Shown: positions 22,041-33,568, numbered from the stretch's first letter. The stretch: DNA of 64,000 bases from Perca fluviatilis (GCF_010015445.1 NC_053123.1:3621739-3685738); one strand, 5' to 3'. The notes: generated by a model from the letters alone, not told the origin. Made by a program: numbers and translations.

Positions 22041-22725
22041 CCATTGACATATATATATATATATATATATATAATGGACCAACAGATCCCATGTCTCTGG
22101 ACGGAGACCAGTGAAGGCTATTAGAAGCACTTTTCCGGTGATCTCTTGCTTTACTGCGCAGCCTCCAACTGAGAGAGACAACGTAGATGTGACGTGAGCA
22201 ACCTGTCTGAAAGTGTGAAGTCTTCTGGTAGCTGTGCCAAGAGAAATCTCAATCATTCCCAATCTTACAGAGACGGAGAGTGTAGGTATATGTAAGGAGA
22301 TAACATAAGCACAGGCTTATTATTGCTAACTAAAATGCTAGTTAACATTAGTAATTAAACCTAAACAGCTAATGTAAGTCGAAACTGCCTGCGAGCTTCT
22401 CCTGTACTATACGGTAATTCCTCTACTGTGCGACAGTAAGTCACGTGGTTATGACACAATCGTTAGCCTATTGTTATAAAAGCGTCTGCTACGGAGCCAT
22501 AACGTGAGGTACAAGGTAATGGAGCCTTTTATACATTATCGTGTTTCTTTAGAACTAAACAATGGACAAATAGAGTCTTTAAACATTTCTGATGTAAAGT
22601 TATTCGCTGTCAAAGTGGCGCCAAAATGTATGCTAGTCAGTGGAATGCTAACGGGAGGTTATCTCTTTGTAGCGTCAAAATGGCGCCATAGGAGGTTCGA
22701 GTTCTGAAGCGAAGCTTACCCCCTT
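22041..22725 (-). mobile_element. Repeat family X, copy 2, nested in hAT
   Basis: The reverse complement of copies 1 and 3 throughout, ending with GCTTACCCCCTT. Its other end, which in copy 1 reads TATATACTGTCTATG, has here become an AT microsatellite (22049-22074) that lengthens this copy slightly. AGCTAGC words lie at both borders, but the flanking DNA is itself made of AGCTAGC repeats, so they do not prove a target duplication. Confidence 0.85.
22049..22074. repeat. (AT)n tract at the end of X copy 2
   Basis: About 13 AT units at the position of the TATATA end motif in the other copies, suggesting slippage growth from that motif. Confidence 0.85.
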
Positions 22726-23008
22726 GCAGCTAGCAGCTGACCTGATGACAGCAAGGGTCCCAGGTTAAGAGGTCCCGGAGGTTTGGCCTACTAAGTAGCC
22801 TGCCTACAATTTTAAGCGAGAACAAAAATATATAGTTTTTATACCGACTTTTGTATACATTATATATTCTAGTGTATTATCATAATTTGTTTAACATGTG
22901 CAAATATTTTTTTTTTACCTCTACCTCAAACCAGATAAAGACTTGCGCACCCCCTGTGATCTTTGCCGCCCCCTAAGGGGTGCCCGGACCCCAGGTTGGG
23001 AACCACTG

Positions 23009-23016
23009 CTCCAAAA
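23009..23016. repeat. Target-site duplication, right
   Basis: CTCCAAAA, identical to 21787-21794. Confidence 0.92.
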
Positions 23017-23631
23017 CATACGACAGTATATCGGCCGTTCCGACCCTCTGATAGGATAATGATCGCACCGCTTCCACACTGTGCGGCCCACAGCGCGGGT
23101 GCAGTAGAGACCTCTCCTCGGCCGAGCCACGAGTCACTTTGCGGGGGATGTCAAAAAGATTCATCCACTGATTTACACACATCATGTCAGTAAACGGGGG
23201 GAAAAGTATTTTATGGCCAGAGGGCATCGTGTGACAGGCAGAGTTGCAATTCCACTGTTTGGCTGCGTTTGCTTCATAGCCCCGGCCCGGGAAACAGCTA
23301 GCCTTGTCCTGTCTGAGGGTTAAAAAAGCTACCTAGCTAATATGATTAGCACTCATTGACACAGTATATGGTGTCTCTGCTGGTTGCCTGGCAAGCTCAA
23401 GATGGCGGCAAGGCTCCTGATATATGTATCATTTAAATGTAGCTTATGCATATATTTTATTTGAGTGCGGGAACAGCCTATGTTGTGTGTCTGTAAAGAT
23501 GAAGGTTTTCTTTTTTATATATCCGTCCCAAAGGAATACACGTTGCTGTACATGCTACATACACTAATGCGTGTACTGTGTATTCTTGCTTTTCGCATTG
23601 CATCTGTTTGAAATTCTCATCTTGTATTAAC

Positions 23632-23842
23632 AGTATCCATCAAAGGACAGACATTGAGTGTGGCTGCGGAGGAATTAATTACAGCAGAAATGGTTGCTCG
23701 TGCACAGCAGAGAGAACCAATCAGGGTTGATTTGAGCACTGTGTTCAGCATCTCTATCCGACCCATGCAGCACACTGCCTCATCAGATATGGACATTGTT
23801 ATGCGGTTTATTGATAGCCTGGTCAAAGAAACAGATAATTAA
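23632..23842 (+). CDS. Possible last coding exon of an unidentified gene
   Basis: A pyrimidine-rich stretch ending in TTGTATTAACAG (23620-23631) resembles a 3' splice site. It is followed by an open frame in phase 2 (leading TA) that runs 68 codons to a TAA stop at 23840-23842. The peptide contains TLSVAAEELITAEMVARAQQ, REPIRVDLSTVFSISIRP and SDMDIVMRFIDSLVKETDN. It is mixed polar and hydrophobic with helix-like and strand-like segments, unlike the low-complexity frames elsewhere in the window. The stretch does not overlap any repeat that I recognise. I cannot name the protein. An internal start at ATG 23654 would give 62 residues. It could also be a transposon or retrocopy remnant. No partner exon was found within the window, so the gene would have introns extending beyond it. 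Confidence 0.35.
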
Positions 23843-24707
23843 ATCCACTTTAGAAGGGAAAAACAGAAGACCCTTTGAGATAGGCTGTAATTCCTCTGGC
23901 TGTTGGCATAAACAAAACTTCCCATAACAGATTTGAAAGGTAAGAAGAATTGCTTTGAACTATCTCCACCGGTTTCCAGTAATGCATTTCTTATCACAGT
24001 TGAGGTGGCTGTAATCCACCATAGCACCGTGTTGTTATGAGATGCACATTGCAGCTTTTAGGGATAATTCCAATTTTTCGTGATATAGGAGATGCTGCTT
24101 GTTTAGCCTAAGAACAGTTTGTACCTCCAGGTACATAAATGCATCTTCTGGTTTTGCAGTAACCAACACAGGAAAGCTTGCAGTAGCCAATTGAACTGCA
24201 GCTCATTTGAATCTGAGTTGAGTCTTACTCACAGCTGTCAATCACATAACACATTTTCAAAAGAATAAACTTCCATGCTGGAATTACAATTGTATTATCA
24301 GAGGTGTAGTGGTGTTTGTTTACAGTAAGTACCCGTCCTACGGTGGCATATATACTCACATTAATCAACTTGAACTATGAAATGAAAGGCTGTTTTTCTT
24401 TCCTTGTCATCTTTCCCTTTTTACCAGTTAGCTGTAGACCTTTAAAGTGGAATGTCCTTACATGTTACTCAATGCATGAGTTGATGGTGTGAATCAATCA
24501 ACACACCTTAAAAAGTCAATTTGACAACTTTGACCATTCCATTTGTTTTTATTGTCTTTCTTGCACGACATACGCTTTAGTGATTATTGGATCTTTGAGC
24601 GCTTAAAAAGAATATATGTATTTTAACCAGATTATGAGAACTGAGAATATTCTAATTCCTCACAAATGAAGTGGCGGAGCATCGTTCTGCTGTGCTCCGG
24701 CAGTACT
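23843..24707. other. Possible 3' UTR or unassigned DNA
   Basis: If the preceding frame is a last exon, this would be its 3' UTR; an AATAAA-like AGAATAAAC lies near 24262. Otherwise nothing is recognised here. Confidence 0.25.
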
Positions 24708-24850
24708 ATTCAATTCAATTTTATTTATAGTATCAAATCATAACAAGAGTTATCTCGAGACACTTTACAGATAGAGTAGGTCTAGACCACACTCTATAAT
24801 TTATAAAGTCCCAACAATTCTAGTAATTCCCCTGTACACCCCTGTTGATT
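24708..24850. mobile_element. Interspersed repeat with ATTCAATTTTATTTATAG head
   Basis: ATTCAATTCAATTTTATTTA is followed by TCAAATCATAACAAGAGTTA, CTCGAGACACTTTACAGATA and GTAGGTCTAGACCACACTCT. This order is that of a very abundant teleost repeat, thought to be a retroposon tail. It is a fragment. Confidence 0.7.
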
Positions 24851-26119
24851 CTATCTTTCCTACCCATATAATAAGTATAACATGTGCTCCATCTTCTAGT
24901 TTAACATTAGAGCCAGTGGTGGTTCAGCAGTGACGTTTGCAAACAGAGACACCTCACACTGCCTTTTAAATGTATTTGTCCCACCATTGAGAAAATACAT
25001 TGTATTTAAATGTCATACGAAAAATAAGCAGACACACTGTAACTAAATGCACAAGGAAAATATAATTATATTTAATAACATTATCCCCCTAAAGTAAGTC
25101 CCATGCAATGCTAGATAACAAAAAATTGCCTCCCTTCACCAAACAGCATTTCAGCCCCCAGTGCACTACAGCAGCAGTTAGACTAAAACGTCTAACCACG
25201 GAGACCCTTTTGAAAGCAGCACTCCCTTCATTTAATCTTCTTGCTCTCTAACCTGATTCCCCTTCATCCTCTTTGCCGTCGGTGGCCGGGGGAATCTAAT
25301 TCATGAGAGGTCGATGACAGAATGGGGCCTGTGGTCCTGTTAAAAGGCTTTTGTGCTTTTGCCAGTGTGGAGAGATTAATGTGCAGTTAGAGCTGGACAT
25401 CAAAGGATGAGTGTAACAGGGAATTTATTAGAGAGGAGTTACTGAAATTGATATGAGCTTGACGGAAAGTTCTAACTGAAATCTGACACTTTTTTTTGTT
25501 TGACCACCACACAACATCAGAAAACAGGATTTGAACAGAACTAAACGGCAATTGCAACAATTGCACCAAAGGTGATGCATCCAGATTACAAGGTATCATG
25601 CTACTTATTGGTGATTCCGAATTCGTCATATCCATCATATCCCCAATGTTAGTTTGTGGTTTTGACAGCGTTAGGATTTTGGCGGCTCGCCCAATTTTGA
25701 CTGATGCATCTCCACTCACATATAAAAGTGCAAATTGCCAGACCACTTTTATGGCACATTGGCATTTGAGCAAATACCCTGTACCTTTGTAAAATGACTA
25801 CTACTAGTAGTTTTTGAAATACTTTAGTCCATGCAAAAACTGTTAACAGCATGTTCTGTAAACCATCCAACAGGACACTGTTTCTAGAAGCTGTTACATT
25901 TGTTTAATGCCTTCAACATTTCTTTTACCTCCATTGTATTTGTGTGGATGCAGATATATTAGATGGTTATCTAGCTATCTAACAAACAACCCTAAAGCCA
26001 CTGAGAAAACATATTTCTTTATCATTTTGGTGAACCGGCCAGTAATTCCCTAAATTAAAGATGCAATTTGGTATTGCACTTAAAAATAAAATAAATATCA
26101 GTCAAAACCAAAGCAGCAG
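24851..26119. other. No recognised feature
   Basis: Unassigned. The 128-codon frame on - (25387-25773) shows no domain known to me, and its A/T-rich codon composition is like the surrounding non-coding DNA. Confidence 0.35.
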
Positions 26120-26510
26120 AGGTAGATAATTAATGTGTCTGATGCTTCTCGCGGTCAGCACGGTCGGGGCGCTGTGGATGCCGATATTACCCGACTGCGG
26201 CCTAGGCAACTGTGCCAAAGGGTCTGGCTGCCAAGCCGCGCACCTCCAAGATTTTGTAACAACGGACTGCGTTGCAATCATTGGCTACAGAAGAGAAGAA
26301 GTTTGTTCTTGGAGCCGCTCTGACCGCTGCTCGGAAAACTTTGACCACAATCAGTATGAACGACCAGTTATAGTCAAAAACAGTGGATCCTACATTTCTC
26401 ATTTTGCAACTCGATGCCATCTCTTTGATAGACTCTGCATCTTTTCAACCTTCACATGTCCAGGTTGTAACACAGGCATTCGATTTATTTTAAATCTGTA
26501 GTCTCAAATA
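26120..26510. other. GC-richer block with overlapping short ORFs
   Basis: All readable frames on both strands over about 26135-26420 are open for 60-120 codons, including 122 codons at 26133-26501 (+) and 72 codons at 26202-26420 (-). Overlapping open frames on both strands with no clear homology usually mean a CpG-richer transposon fragment. The border ATGTGTCTGATGCTTCTCGC looks like repeat sequence. No function assigned. Confidence 0.35.
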
Positions 26511-27559
26511 CCCAAAATAACCCAGATGAAATCATCAGGGTTATTTTTTTTTAGACGTAAGAAAGATCCCTTCAGAGCAACAGAATGTTTTTTTACAGGC
26601 TGAATAATACTCCCTATAATCAGAAAACTGGCCTTTTATGTGTAAAATTGTTGGAGTGCCTCTATAATCCCCTTCCATGATTCTGTCTACCTCCTGTATA
26701 AACAGATGCAATGGCTGACAGAAAATGCCAGCTCATTTTCATTTCCATTGGAAGCATGACGCTGCAGCCTACAGCACAACGGAGTAGAACAACCTCAGGG
26801 GCATCATTGCACTGTGCCGCTGTTCTGGCAGTGGACCATTTGCTTTGGTCAAATTATGGTTCATATTTTGCTGCTATTGACCCGCCTGGGCTGCCCACAA
26901 CAGCGACTCCTACCCCCCCTCAGCATGACCACCACGCATGAAATTGACCTTGGCCTGCAGGCTCTGCGCTCAGATAAGCCCAAAGAGGCACGATAAAAAC
27001 CGATTCCCTGAGCACCCATGGGCTGAGTGGTGAGAGAGCAACCTTGGGGCCTTGACGTCAGAGAGGTTTTATTATCGCCTTGCTGCGAGAGAGGAAAGAC
27101 ACGCAGAGAGTCTGAACACTGCACGCCTGCCCACCTGCCTGCCATGCTCTTGTGCGCCGTATTAAAATTCATGAGCTATATTGGCTTGAATGCCAAGGTT
27201 TATGGCGGTGTTCTCCCTCTGCATAGGTCCTCGGGGATGAACACCGGGAAAGATTAGAGAAGGATGGTGAAGAGATATGGGATCAAGAGGGGAACAGAGT
27301 GAGAGGCAGAGATATGAAGGATAAGAAGACGTAAGGGAAGAATAGAGATGGGGGTTTATAGATAGTGGATGGAAGTAGGAAATCTCAACCATTTCCAGAC
27401 AGATATTTGATATGTGAAATAAAATATTTGATATATCGGCATTTCATCAAAACCCCAGATTACATTAAATGCAATTCAATGTGAAAATTAAGTTTTTCAT
27501 CTAAGGGAACTGAGCATAGCGAATACGGTATGTCTAACAGTACATGTCAAAATTTGTGT
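26511..27559. other. No recognised feature
   Basis: Unassigned DNA with purine-rich runs near 27240-27380. No coding signal. Confidence 0.4.
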
Positions 27560-27800
27560 TTTTTAATGGCAGGGATCACCCCATTTGCCAGCATTAGACG
27601 CTTAATGGGCCTGCTGCTAGCAGTTATTAATTTCTAAAACCGCGATGGTTGCACCTGATTGGACAAATGGTTCACTAGTGGGGCTGTCTGCGCCTGAATT
27701 TCACAATGGATCAAAATGGCAGCTTGTTTTGAAATTTTAGCTTATTTTACGAAATAGTTCACCGAAACGTGTTTGTGAAAAACATTTTTTGCGAGAAATA
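27560..27800. mobile_element. Interspersed repeat fragment
   Basis: CCCCATTTGCCAGCATTAGA, CTTAATGGGCCTGCTGCTAG and GGTTGCACCTGATTGGACAA followed by GCTTATTTTACGAAATAGTT form a block order I recall from other fish sequences. Ends and class are unknown. Confidence 0.45.
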
Positions 27801-27964
27801 AGCTGCAGCTGCTGAATCTGTCACATAGGCTACATACACACAGAAATAAAAAATGCAGAACACCGAGTTATTGCACACTTTTCAGGCCTATCTATTACAA
27901 ATCTATCTAAAATTTTGATTTAAAATTTTGATGGAGACTGGTACGAAGGAGTATTTAAAATGGT

Positions 27965-28135
27965 TTAATTTAGTTTTAGGGATTCTGTACCTTCTACCAG
28001 AAGGCAAGAGCTCGTATTCCGTTTGAAGGATGTGGGACGGGTCCAACAATACTCTCCGCGCCTAAGTACAGGCTGCTCATAGATGGACTGAAGGGAGAGC
28101 TTATCAGTCCTCCCCATCACCTTCATAGTTAAGCT
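27965..28135. mobile_element. Possible LINE 3' fragment
   Basis: TTCTGTACCTTCTACCAGAA followed by GGCAAGAGCTCGTATTCC resembles the untranslated end of fish LINE elements, in which a CTGTAGCGCCT-CCAGAGGGCAG motif is typical. This copy is short and decayed. It abuts the SINE at 28155. Confidence 0.35.
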
Positions 28136-28154
28136 TAATTTGGCAATCACAACT

Positions 28155-28312
28155 TTTTTTTTTTTTTTTTTTAAGATAATTTTTTGGGGCATTTTTAGGC
28201 CTTTTATTTGTATAGGACTGCTGAAGACATGAAAGGGGAGAGAGAGCGAGAGAGAGAGAGAGGCGGAATGGGCAACAGGTCGGAGTCGAACCTGCAGCCA
28301 CTGCATCGAGGA
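28155..28312 (-). mobile_element. tRNA-headed SINE, truncated head
   Basis: On - it shows the B box GGTTCGACTCC, then a (CT)n-expanded CTCTCTCCCCTTTCATGTCT segment and an A-rich tail. It is the same family as 7639-7830. The A box half of the head is missing. Confidence 0.75.
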
Positions 28313-28319
28313 GAAAACC

Positions 28320-28380
28320 TAAAAAAATGAAGAAAATTCTTCATAAAGCTTCATGAAGCTTGATTTGGCCGTCACCAGGA
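28320..28380. mobile_element. hAT end fragment (GAAGCTTCATGAAGC)
   Basis: CATAAAGCTTCATGAAGCTT followed by TTGGCCGTCACCAGG is the terminal motif also seen at 29824 and 31832. Only the terminus is present. Confidence 0.55.
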
Positions 28381-29569
28381 AGCGTGGAAATGTTTCTGCC
28401 TGCGAACGTGTACCTTAAGGTTAGGGAAATAATACGGTTAGGTTTGAAAGAAGACTTTGTTTACCATGTGAACCATCTTAGTTTAGCGTGTTAGCATGCT
28501 ACTGTACATCCACCACGCCAATCTCACCGGCTGCCTCGCTTCACATAAACACATTGCTTCTTGCATTGCAGTGGATGGTGGCATTGGACTTGAGTCATGC
28601 TGAATCATTCAATACAGCAGTAATTCTTTGGGATTTTGGGCAGAGAAATATTTTGAGAGAGGAAAGCATTAAGAAGGATAAAGGAAGAAAGAAGGAGTCT
28701 TAAGAGTTGAAGGTGACATAAAGCAAAGATGAAGCAGTGACGAGGGGGAGGAACTAAATTAATTGCTCGAGGTCAAAGAAGATAAAACACTGAGGAGGCT
28801 TGAAGTACAAGCAGCTCAGGCTAAAAAACAAAAAACATGAGGGGCTTTCAGAGGATAAAAAGTGTACCTGGTAGAGAGAGAGGCTGGCCAAGGTCGGCTG
28901 CTGACAGGTAAAAACCTGGCAACTAAGACGTGTACTGTGATGGATAGGAGGAAAGTGCAGGTGAGTGAGTGGGGGGGGAAGTGAGGTGTGCAAATATGGA
29001 GAGAGGGATGGAGTGACTGAATGAGCAGGAGACTGGCAGACTGAAAAGGCAAGGCACTGACTGAATAAGGGAATGGGACACGGCTGACTGACAGATAGAG
29101 AGAGAGAAAGTGGACGAGAGAGAGATTGGGTGACAGTCTTACTTAGTGAGACTTCAGGCGGAATAAGAATCGCAGGAAGATGTGATGGAACAAGAGCCGT
29201 GTAAAGACACAGGGGGGCAGTGTTGCATCAAACACATACTGTACTTGTTACTGCAATGGTTTGTGATTCAGGCATGTCTGAAGGTAGTTTACATGGTAAC
29301 AGGTAGTAACTGTAACACCTTTATTTTACCCCTTCTACTTCCCCCTAAAATACATTTCTGATCTGCTGTTACATTATGACCCATCCAGACCTCTCAGGTG
29401 ATCTGGGTCATGTGTGCTTGTTGTCCCCAGAGTCACAACTAAACATGGACGAGCAGCGTTTAGTTTTTATGCACTACATATCTGGAACAAGCTCGCAGAA
29501 AAGTGCTGGTCCGCTGCAACTTTGAAGCTTCTGTAATTGGTATATAAACTGTTAATAAATAATTTATTA
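28381..29569. other. No recognised feature; purine-rich on +
   Basis: Long GA-rich stretches (28640-29180) without perfect tandem structure. No gene recognised. Confidence 0.4.
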
Positions 29570-29680
29570 TTATTATTATTCTTTATTTATAAAGGACAAC
29601 ACACATTAATCAACATTTCTGTAATGTTGATTGTGTTAGCCAGCAGGCTAATTTTCAACTGTAGTCCTTTTGGCCATTTA
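29570..29680 (-). mobile_element. SINE tail fragment
   Basis: It shares ACACATTAATCAACATTTCT, the (TTA)n-like start and GGCTAATTTTCAACTGTAGT with the tail of the SINE at 19892-20152, in the same orientation. The tRNA-like head is absent. Confidence 0.65.
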
Positions 29681-29823
29681 TGTTACGTTACACAACTAAG
29701 TAAATTCCATCTGCTGATGAAGGCCATGAGATGGGGCTGAAAGTTACAGAAAAGCTAGTATAAAGACCTTGAGTTAAGTTTGTTTTTGGATCAAACTATT
29801 TTTTCCAAGGTCAAGATTAAAGT

Positions 29824-31832
29824 AGTGATGGCCAAATGAAGCTTCATGAAGCTTCTTGAAGCATTTTCTTTATTTTCTGAGCCCACTATATGGCGCTCTT
29901 AATTAAAAAACCAAAGGCTCAAGGAATGGCAATTCAGTGTGCTTTCAACCCTTTGTTGAACAGAGAGCGCCATCTAGTGGGCTCAGATATGTCATGATCG
30001 CGTCTGGAATTGGTTGCGCCTTGAAAGGTCAGCGGCAACGAGGTCAGAGTTGAAGAGTGGCGCTCCGCCTAGTTAAGGTGGCACCGCTCTCCCCATACAA
30101 AAATAATGGAACGATCAGCGCAGAGCAGTTTTACCGTGGATCATGTGAAGGCGGATTTATACTTTGTCACCTTACTTCCTACTTCGCTCCTGTCACAATT
30201 ACTGCACGCACTAGAGCGCTCCACCACTATCAACGTAAATAGAAGTCGTAATTGCTGCTTGAACAAACTTATGGGGCCTGTTTTGGTGAAGGACAGTCTC
30301 TTTAAATGTGTTCTTGTAATTGGGGTTAAAGCCAGTTCTGGTGCTGTATTATTTAAGTAATTAAAGTTGTAGCACATCTTTTTATACCAACTTCTGGGTC
30401 ATAAGCCACATTGAGAAATGTTATGAGGGTCGATAGTTCTGGCTTTGCGATCCTCCACTACAGATTAGATGTTCTGTTTTTAAAGTTGTGATAATTAGAA
30501 AAAGCTTACTTGGCTCTTGTCCCCAGAATATGGCTCTCAAGGCTGTTAAACACAGTTAATTGCGCTAATGACTGGTTGTTCTTTTCACCTTCCATCCCCA
30601 TTGTGCTCCTTTCTTCTTGTGTCTTTTCTCCTGTACTTAACAACCTATTTCTACCCTACTTTTGTACAGCCTCTCCTCTCTTTTGGTACATTGTGCTCAG
30701 GAAATGAGTCCTATTTTAAGATAGCTGACGTCAGACTCAAACACCCTTGGGTGTCTTTTTCTCTAAATGGGTCTAACTGTTGTCACCTCTGCAATTTCTG
30801 TGTTAATTGTATGGCCAGATCACAAACTTTGTACAGAACTGGAAAATCATAACTTGACACCCAAATATGCTATTTTGGCTCCTGAGTATAAGGGGTATTT
30901 AGGTGGAAACCCAATATTTCCATTTTATATCGCACAAAACAGTGTGAATGTGAACTATGAGTGTTTTCCATTTGTACTTGGAGGACGGAATTTCTGAGGT
31001 CAAAGTCAGAGACACACCCCCTGAACTTGGATTATCCAAGTTGGGAAGTTGGACAACCTCACAGTACCCCGAGCTCAAAATCCAATATGGCTGCCCCGTG
31101 TATCAACAGTGGTGAAAGCTGTAGTAACATACAGTTATTAGCTCTTCTGTCTTTGTGTCTCACTTAATCATTCGTACACACAGTCCTGTCCAACTTCTAT
31201 CTGTGGACATGTTGTTACACTGTTTGTATGCACAAACAACAGCGTAAGGCGTTGTTATTAACTGGTATTGCTAACAGTGGCTAACCTGGCTAGAGCTAAC
31301 CCACGAAGAAATATCCGATTTGTAAATGGAACACATTCAACTCGGGTGTGACGGCATTCCCAGCTCCGGCTACCGAGTTCCGAGGTAAATGGAACGCACT
31401 ATTAGGTCGCTACAGTTAGGAAGCTCGGCTTGTAGAGCTTTTTCCCCTTTCAGTTATTCTTTACTGAATTAAACTGAGTACAGTCCGTAGAATAAACTAC
31501 AAATGACCCAGAACAGAGAAAATAGGAAGAAACATGGAGAGCTACTGTGACCGACTCGCGCCAGCCTTCTTTGCCAGTGTGTTAGCAGAATAGCTCGAGT
31601 AATTTACCAGCTAAAGAAGTCCTTACCTCACCAAGCTTCTGGAACCCTGCTTCATGAAGCTTCATAAGCCATTTCCTTTATTATCTGAGCCCACTAGATG
31701 GCGCTCTCTGTTCAACAAAGGGTTGAAAGCACACAGAATTGCCATTCCTTGAGCCTTGAACCAAGAACCACCCAGAATATTAAGAAAATGGTTAACAAGG
31801 CTTCCTGAAGCTTCATTTGGCCATCACTAGGA
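29824..31832. mobile_element. Pair of ~185-bp inverted arms bounding 2 kb (AGTGATGGCCAAATGAAGC)
   Basis: The left arm starts AGTGATGGCCAAATGAAGCT and contains CTCAAGGAATGGCAATTC, TTTCAACCCTTTGTTGAACA and GAGAGCGCCATCTAGTGGGC. The right arm (31640-31832) is its reverse complement and ends GAAGCTTCATTTGGCCATCACT. Within each arm a smaller inverted pair (TGAGCCCACTA with TAGTGGGCTCA) surrounds the core. This is either one 2-kb hAT-like element or two copies inserted head to head; the flanking 8-mers do not match, so the second is possible. The interior carries the TIR element at 30959-31400. Confidence 0.65.
30959..31400. mobile_element. TIR element (GTG-TTCCATTT ends)
   Basis: Left GAGTGTTTTCCATTTGTACT and right AGGTAAATGGAACGCAC with ACCGAGTTCCG are inverted relatives over about 25 bp. 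The interior includes AATCCAATATGGCTGCCCCG and TGGACATGTTGTTACACTGT. Non-coding. Confidence 0.6.
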
Positions 31833-32234
31833 TCCACATAGTTTGTGAAAATGTACACCTTGTATATCTGTGCTACTTTCTGATGTGACCAGGCTTTTAC
31901 TCAGAATATTCAGTGTGTAATTTTTTTTTACGTTGCATGCTTCCACATTACATTGCTTTCATGTTTTTATGTTAGTTTGTACGGCTGAGGTTTTGTAGTA
32001 CCATACCACAGCGGTTAAAAATTAGAGCGCAGCACTCATGGAGTCTTAAAGAGGATAACGCAAAGATGAAGGCTTTTCACAAATCAACCAATTAATTAGT
32101 AGAAAACTGCTCTCTCTGTGCCCACTTTAGTTTGTGGAGTGGTGTAGCCACTTAAGATCAGAATGTTATTTAAACAGTTGTGTAAGTGCGTGTATTGTTT
32201 TTACCTTTTGAGTCTGTGTGTGCCCCTAGTCTGG
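31833..32234. other. No recognised feature
   Basis: Short unassigned, A/T-rich stretch between repeats. Confidence 0.4.
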
Positions 32235-32420
32235 CTCAACGCATGTACATTGCTGGGATAAAGCCTGACATCCGACGCCAGATGTCCCTCCCCTCTCGCT
32301 ATCTCTGCTATTTGGGCTTAGCGCCGCCCAGGACGCCCAGAATTATTTTTTTTCCCTATCCCAGGATAGATAGGCGGAGTAGCCAGACCATACTCCAGCG
32401 CCGTGGAGATCTGGTAATGT
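32235..32420. mobile_element. DNA-transposon fragment (TAGCCAGACC type)
   Basis: GATCCAGACTACGGAG-like symmetry is visible as GGAGTAGCCAGACCATACTC and CGCCGTGGAGATCTGG near 32378-32415, the same end design as 5390-5440. TAGTCTGGCTCAACG near 32228 may be the other, inverted end. Confidence 0.5.
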
Positions 32421-33534
32421 GACACTGCCCTAGTCCCAACAGTTATGAGGCCTAAGTTTTCTTACTGCGCTGTACTGTAGGTCTGAGCTGATCAGGTGCT
32501 GGGAAAAGTTTCATAAATCTGCACCCCCAATTAAAGACACGAATAAAAGAGAGAAGCACCCCAAAGGTGATGTGATTTAAATAACTCCTTTTTAATAGGC
32601 AGTGGCTCGGAGGGGTTCTCTGGCAATTATCACTTGTGACCCACAGCAATTATCACCTGCTCCCAGCAGACAAAAGGCAATTTTCAACTAATTGAGTGCT
32701 AAGCCACAGGAGTTGTGAGAGCTTGACCTTTCAGTGGTGATTTGGAGGAGGCAGGGGCACATTTTGAGGCCAGAAACATCATTCTAAGACTGTGACAATC
32801 TTAATGTTGTGCCTGAAAGCCTGGGGACTGAGGTTGATTTACCATAGTACAGTGTCACATCACATCACATCATTTACTTAGTCAGGCAGATCTAATGGCA
32901 GTTTAAATTGCCTATTGTTTTCAACGAGTGCTTGAATGATGACTTAATCAATTGACTTTGCTGTCGGTCACCAGAGGCTCATAATCCCGATTTTGCCCAG
33001 AGTATAAAAACAATATGCCTTTTGCTAGAGATTAGAGAAATTATCCCTTTCAGGCACACATATTATGGACAAATATTTCTGTTATTAGGGTTGCAGTTAT
33101 TGTTATTGGAGCCAGCTGCAAAACAAAACTTAAGTTCTCATCGCGGGCAGGCAGTAAACATTCGTGCGATCACGAAAATATTGATTTGATTGAAAGAATA
33201 TATCCACATATTACCGATAAATCAACTGTAACACAACATGTTGCAGGTATGCACGAGTGTGTGAAAAGTTAGCAAGCAGGCACATAAGTTTAGCTAATGG
33301 ATAGTTAATGGATAAATGGTTCAAACATTCAGCCTTTATTCCTAGTAGTAGTAGCCTAGAAGGCTTGTAGTATGTTGGATTGCTGACCAAATCAACCTCA
33401 ATATTGATAGTTCAATTGTATAAGATAATTACCAATATTCACTTTTATATAATGATTAGTGTTATACATTTGGAACATAGATCGGGAATTGAAGACGGGC
33501 GGGGTAAGTGAGTTTATCTGACAGGGCTGTGGGG
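32421..33534. other. No recognised feature
   Basis: Unassigned DNA, no coding signal. Mainly A/T-rich from 33000. Confidence 0.4.
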
Positions 33535-33568
33535 GGGACCTCGGACCAAAAAGGTTGGGAACCACTGG
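33535..33568. mobile_element. Solo right end of the CAGTGGTTCCC hAT family
   Basis: GACCAAAAAGGTTGGGAACCACTG equals the terminus of the element at 21795-23008. No matching left end was found within several kb upstream, so the rest is deleted. Confidence 0.7.

Larger units (their letters stand above)
21795..23008. mobile_element. hAT element (CAGTGGTTCCCAACC), perfect 8-bp TSD, contains X copy 2
   Basis: Left end CAGTGGTTCCCAACCTTTTT and right end CCCCAGGTTGGGAACCACTG are inverted copies, bounded by identical CTCCAAAA duplications. About 685 bp of the 1214-bp span is the inserted X repeat; the remaining ~530 bp is a non-autonomous hAT with GCGCCCCCC and GCCGCCCCCTAAGGGG subterminal blocks. 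A solo right end of the same family sits at 33535-33568. Confidence 0.93.

Noticed and set aside
22504..22707. Short frames shared between X copies as a possible conserved peptide
   Set aside because: Frames start and stop at different points in the three copies and differ by strand, so they are not maintained as coding.
25387..25773. 128-codon frame on -
   Set aside because: No domain or splice context, and an overlapping frame is open on the other strand.
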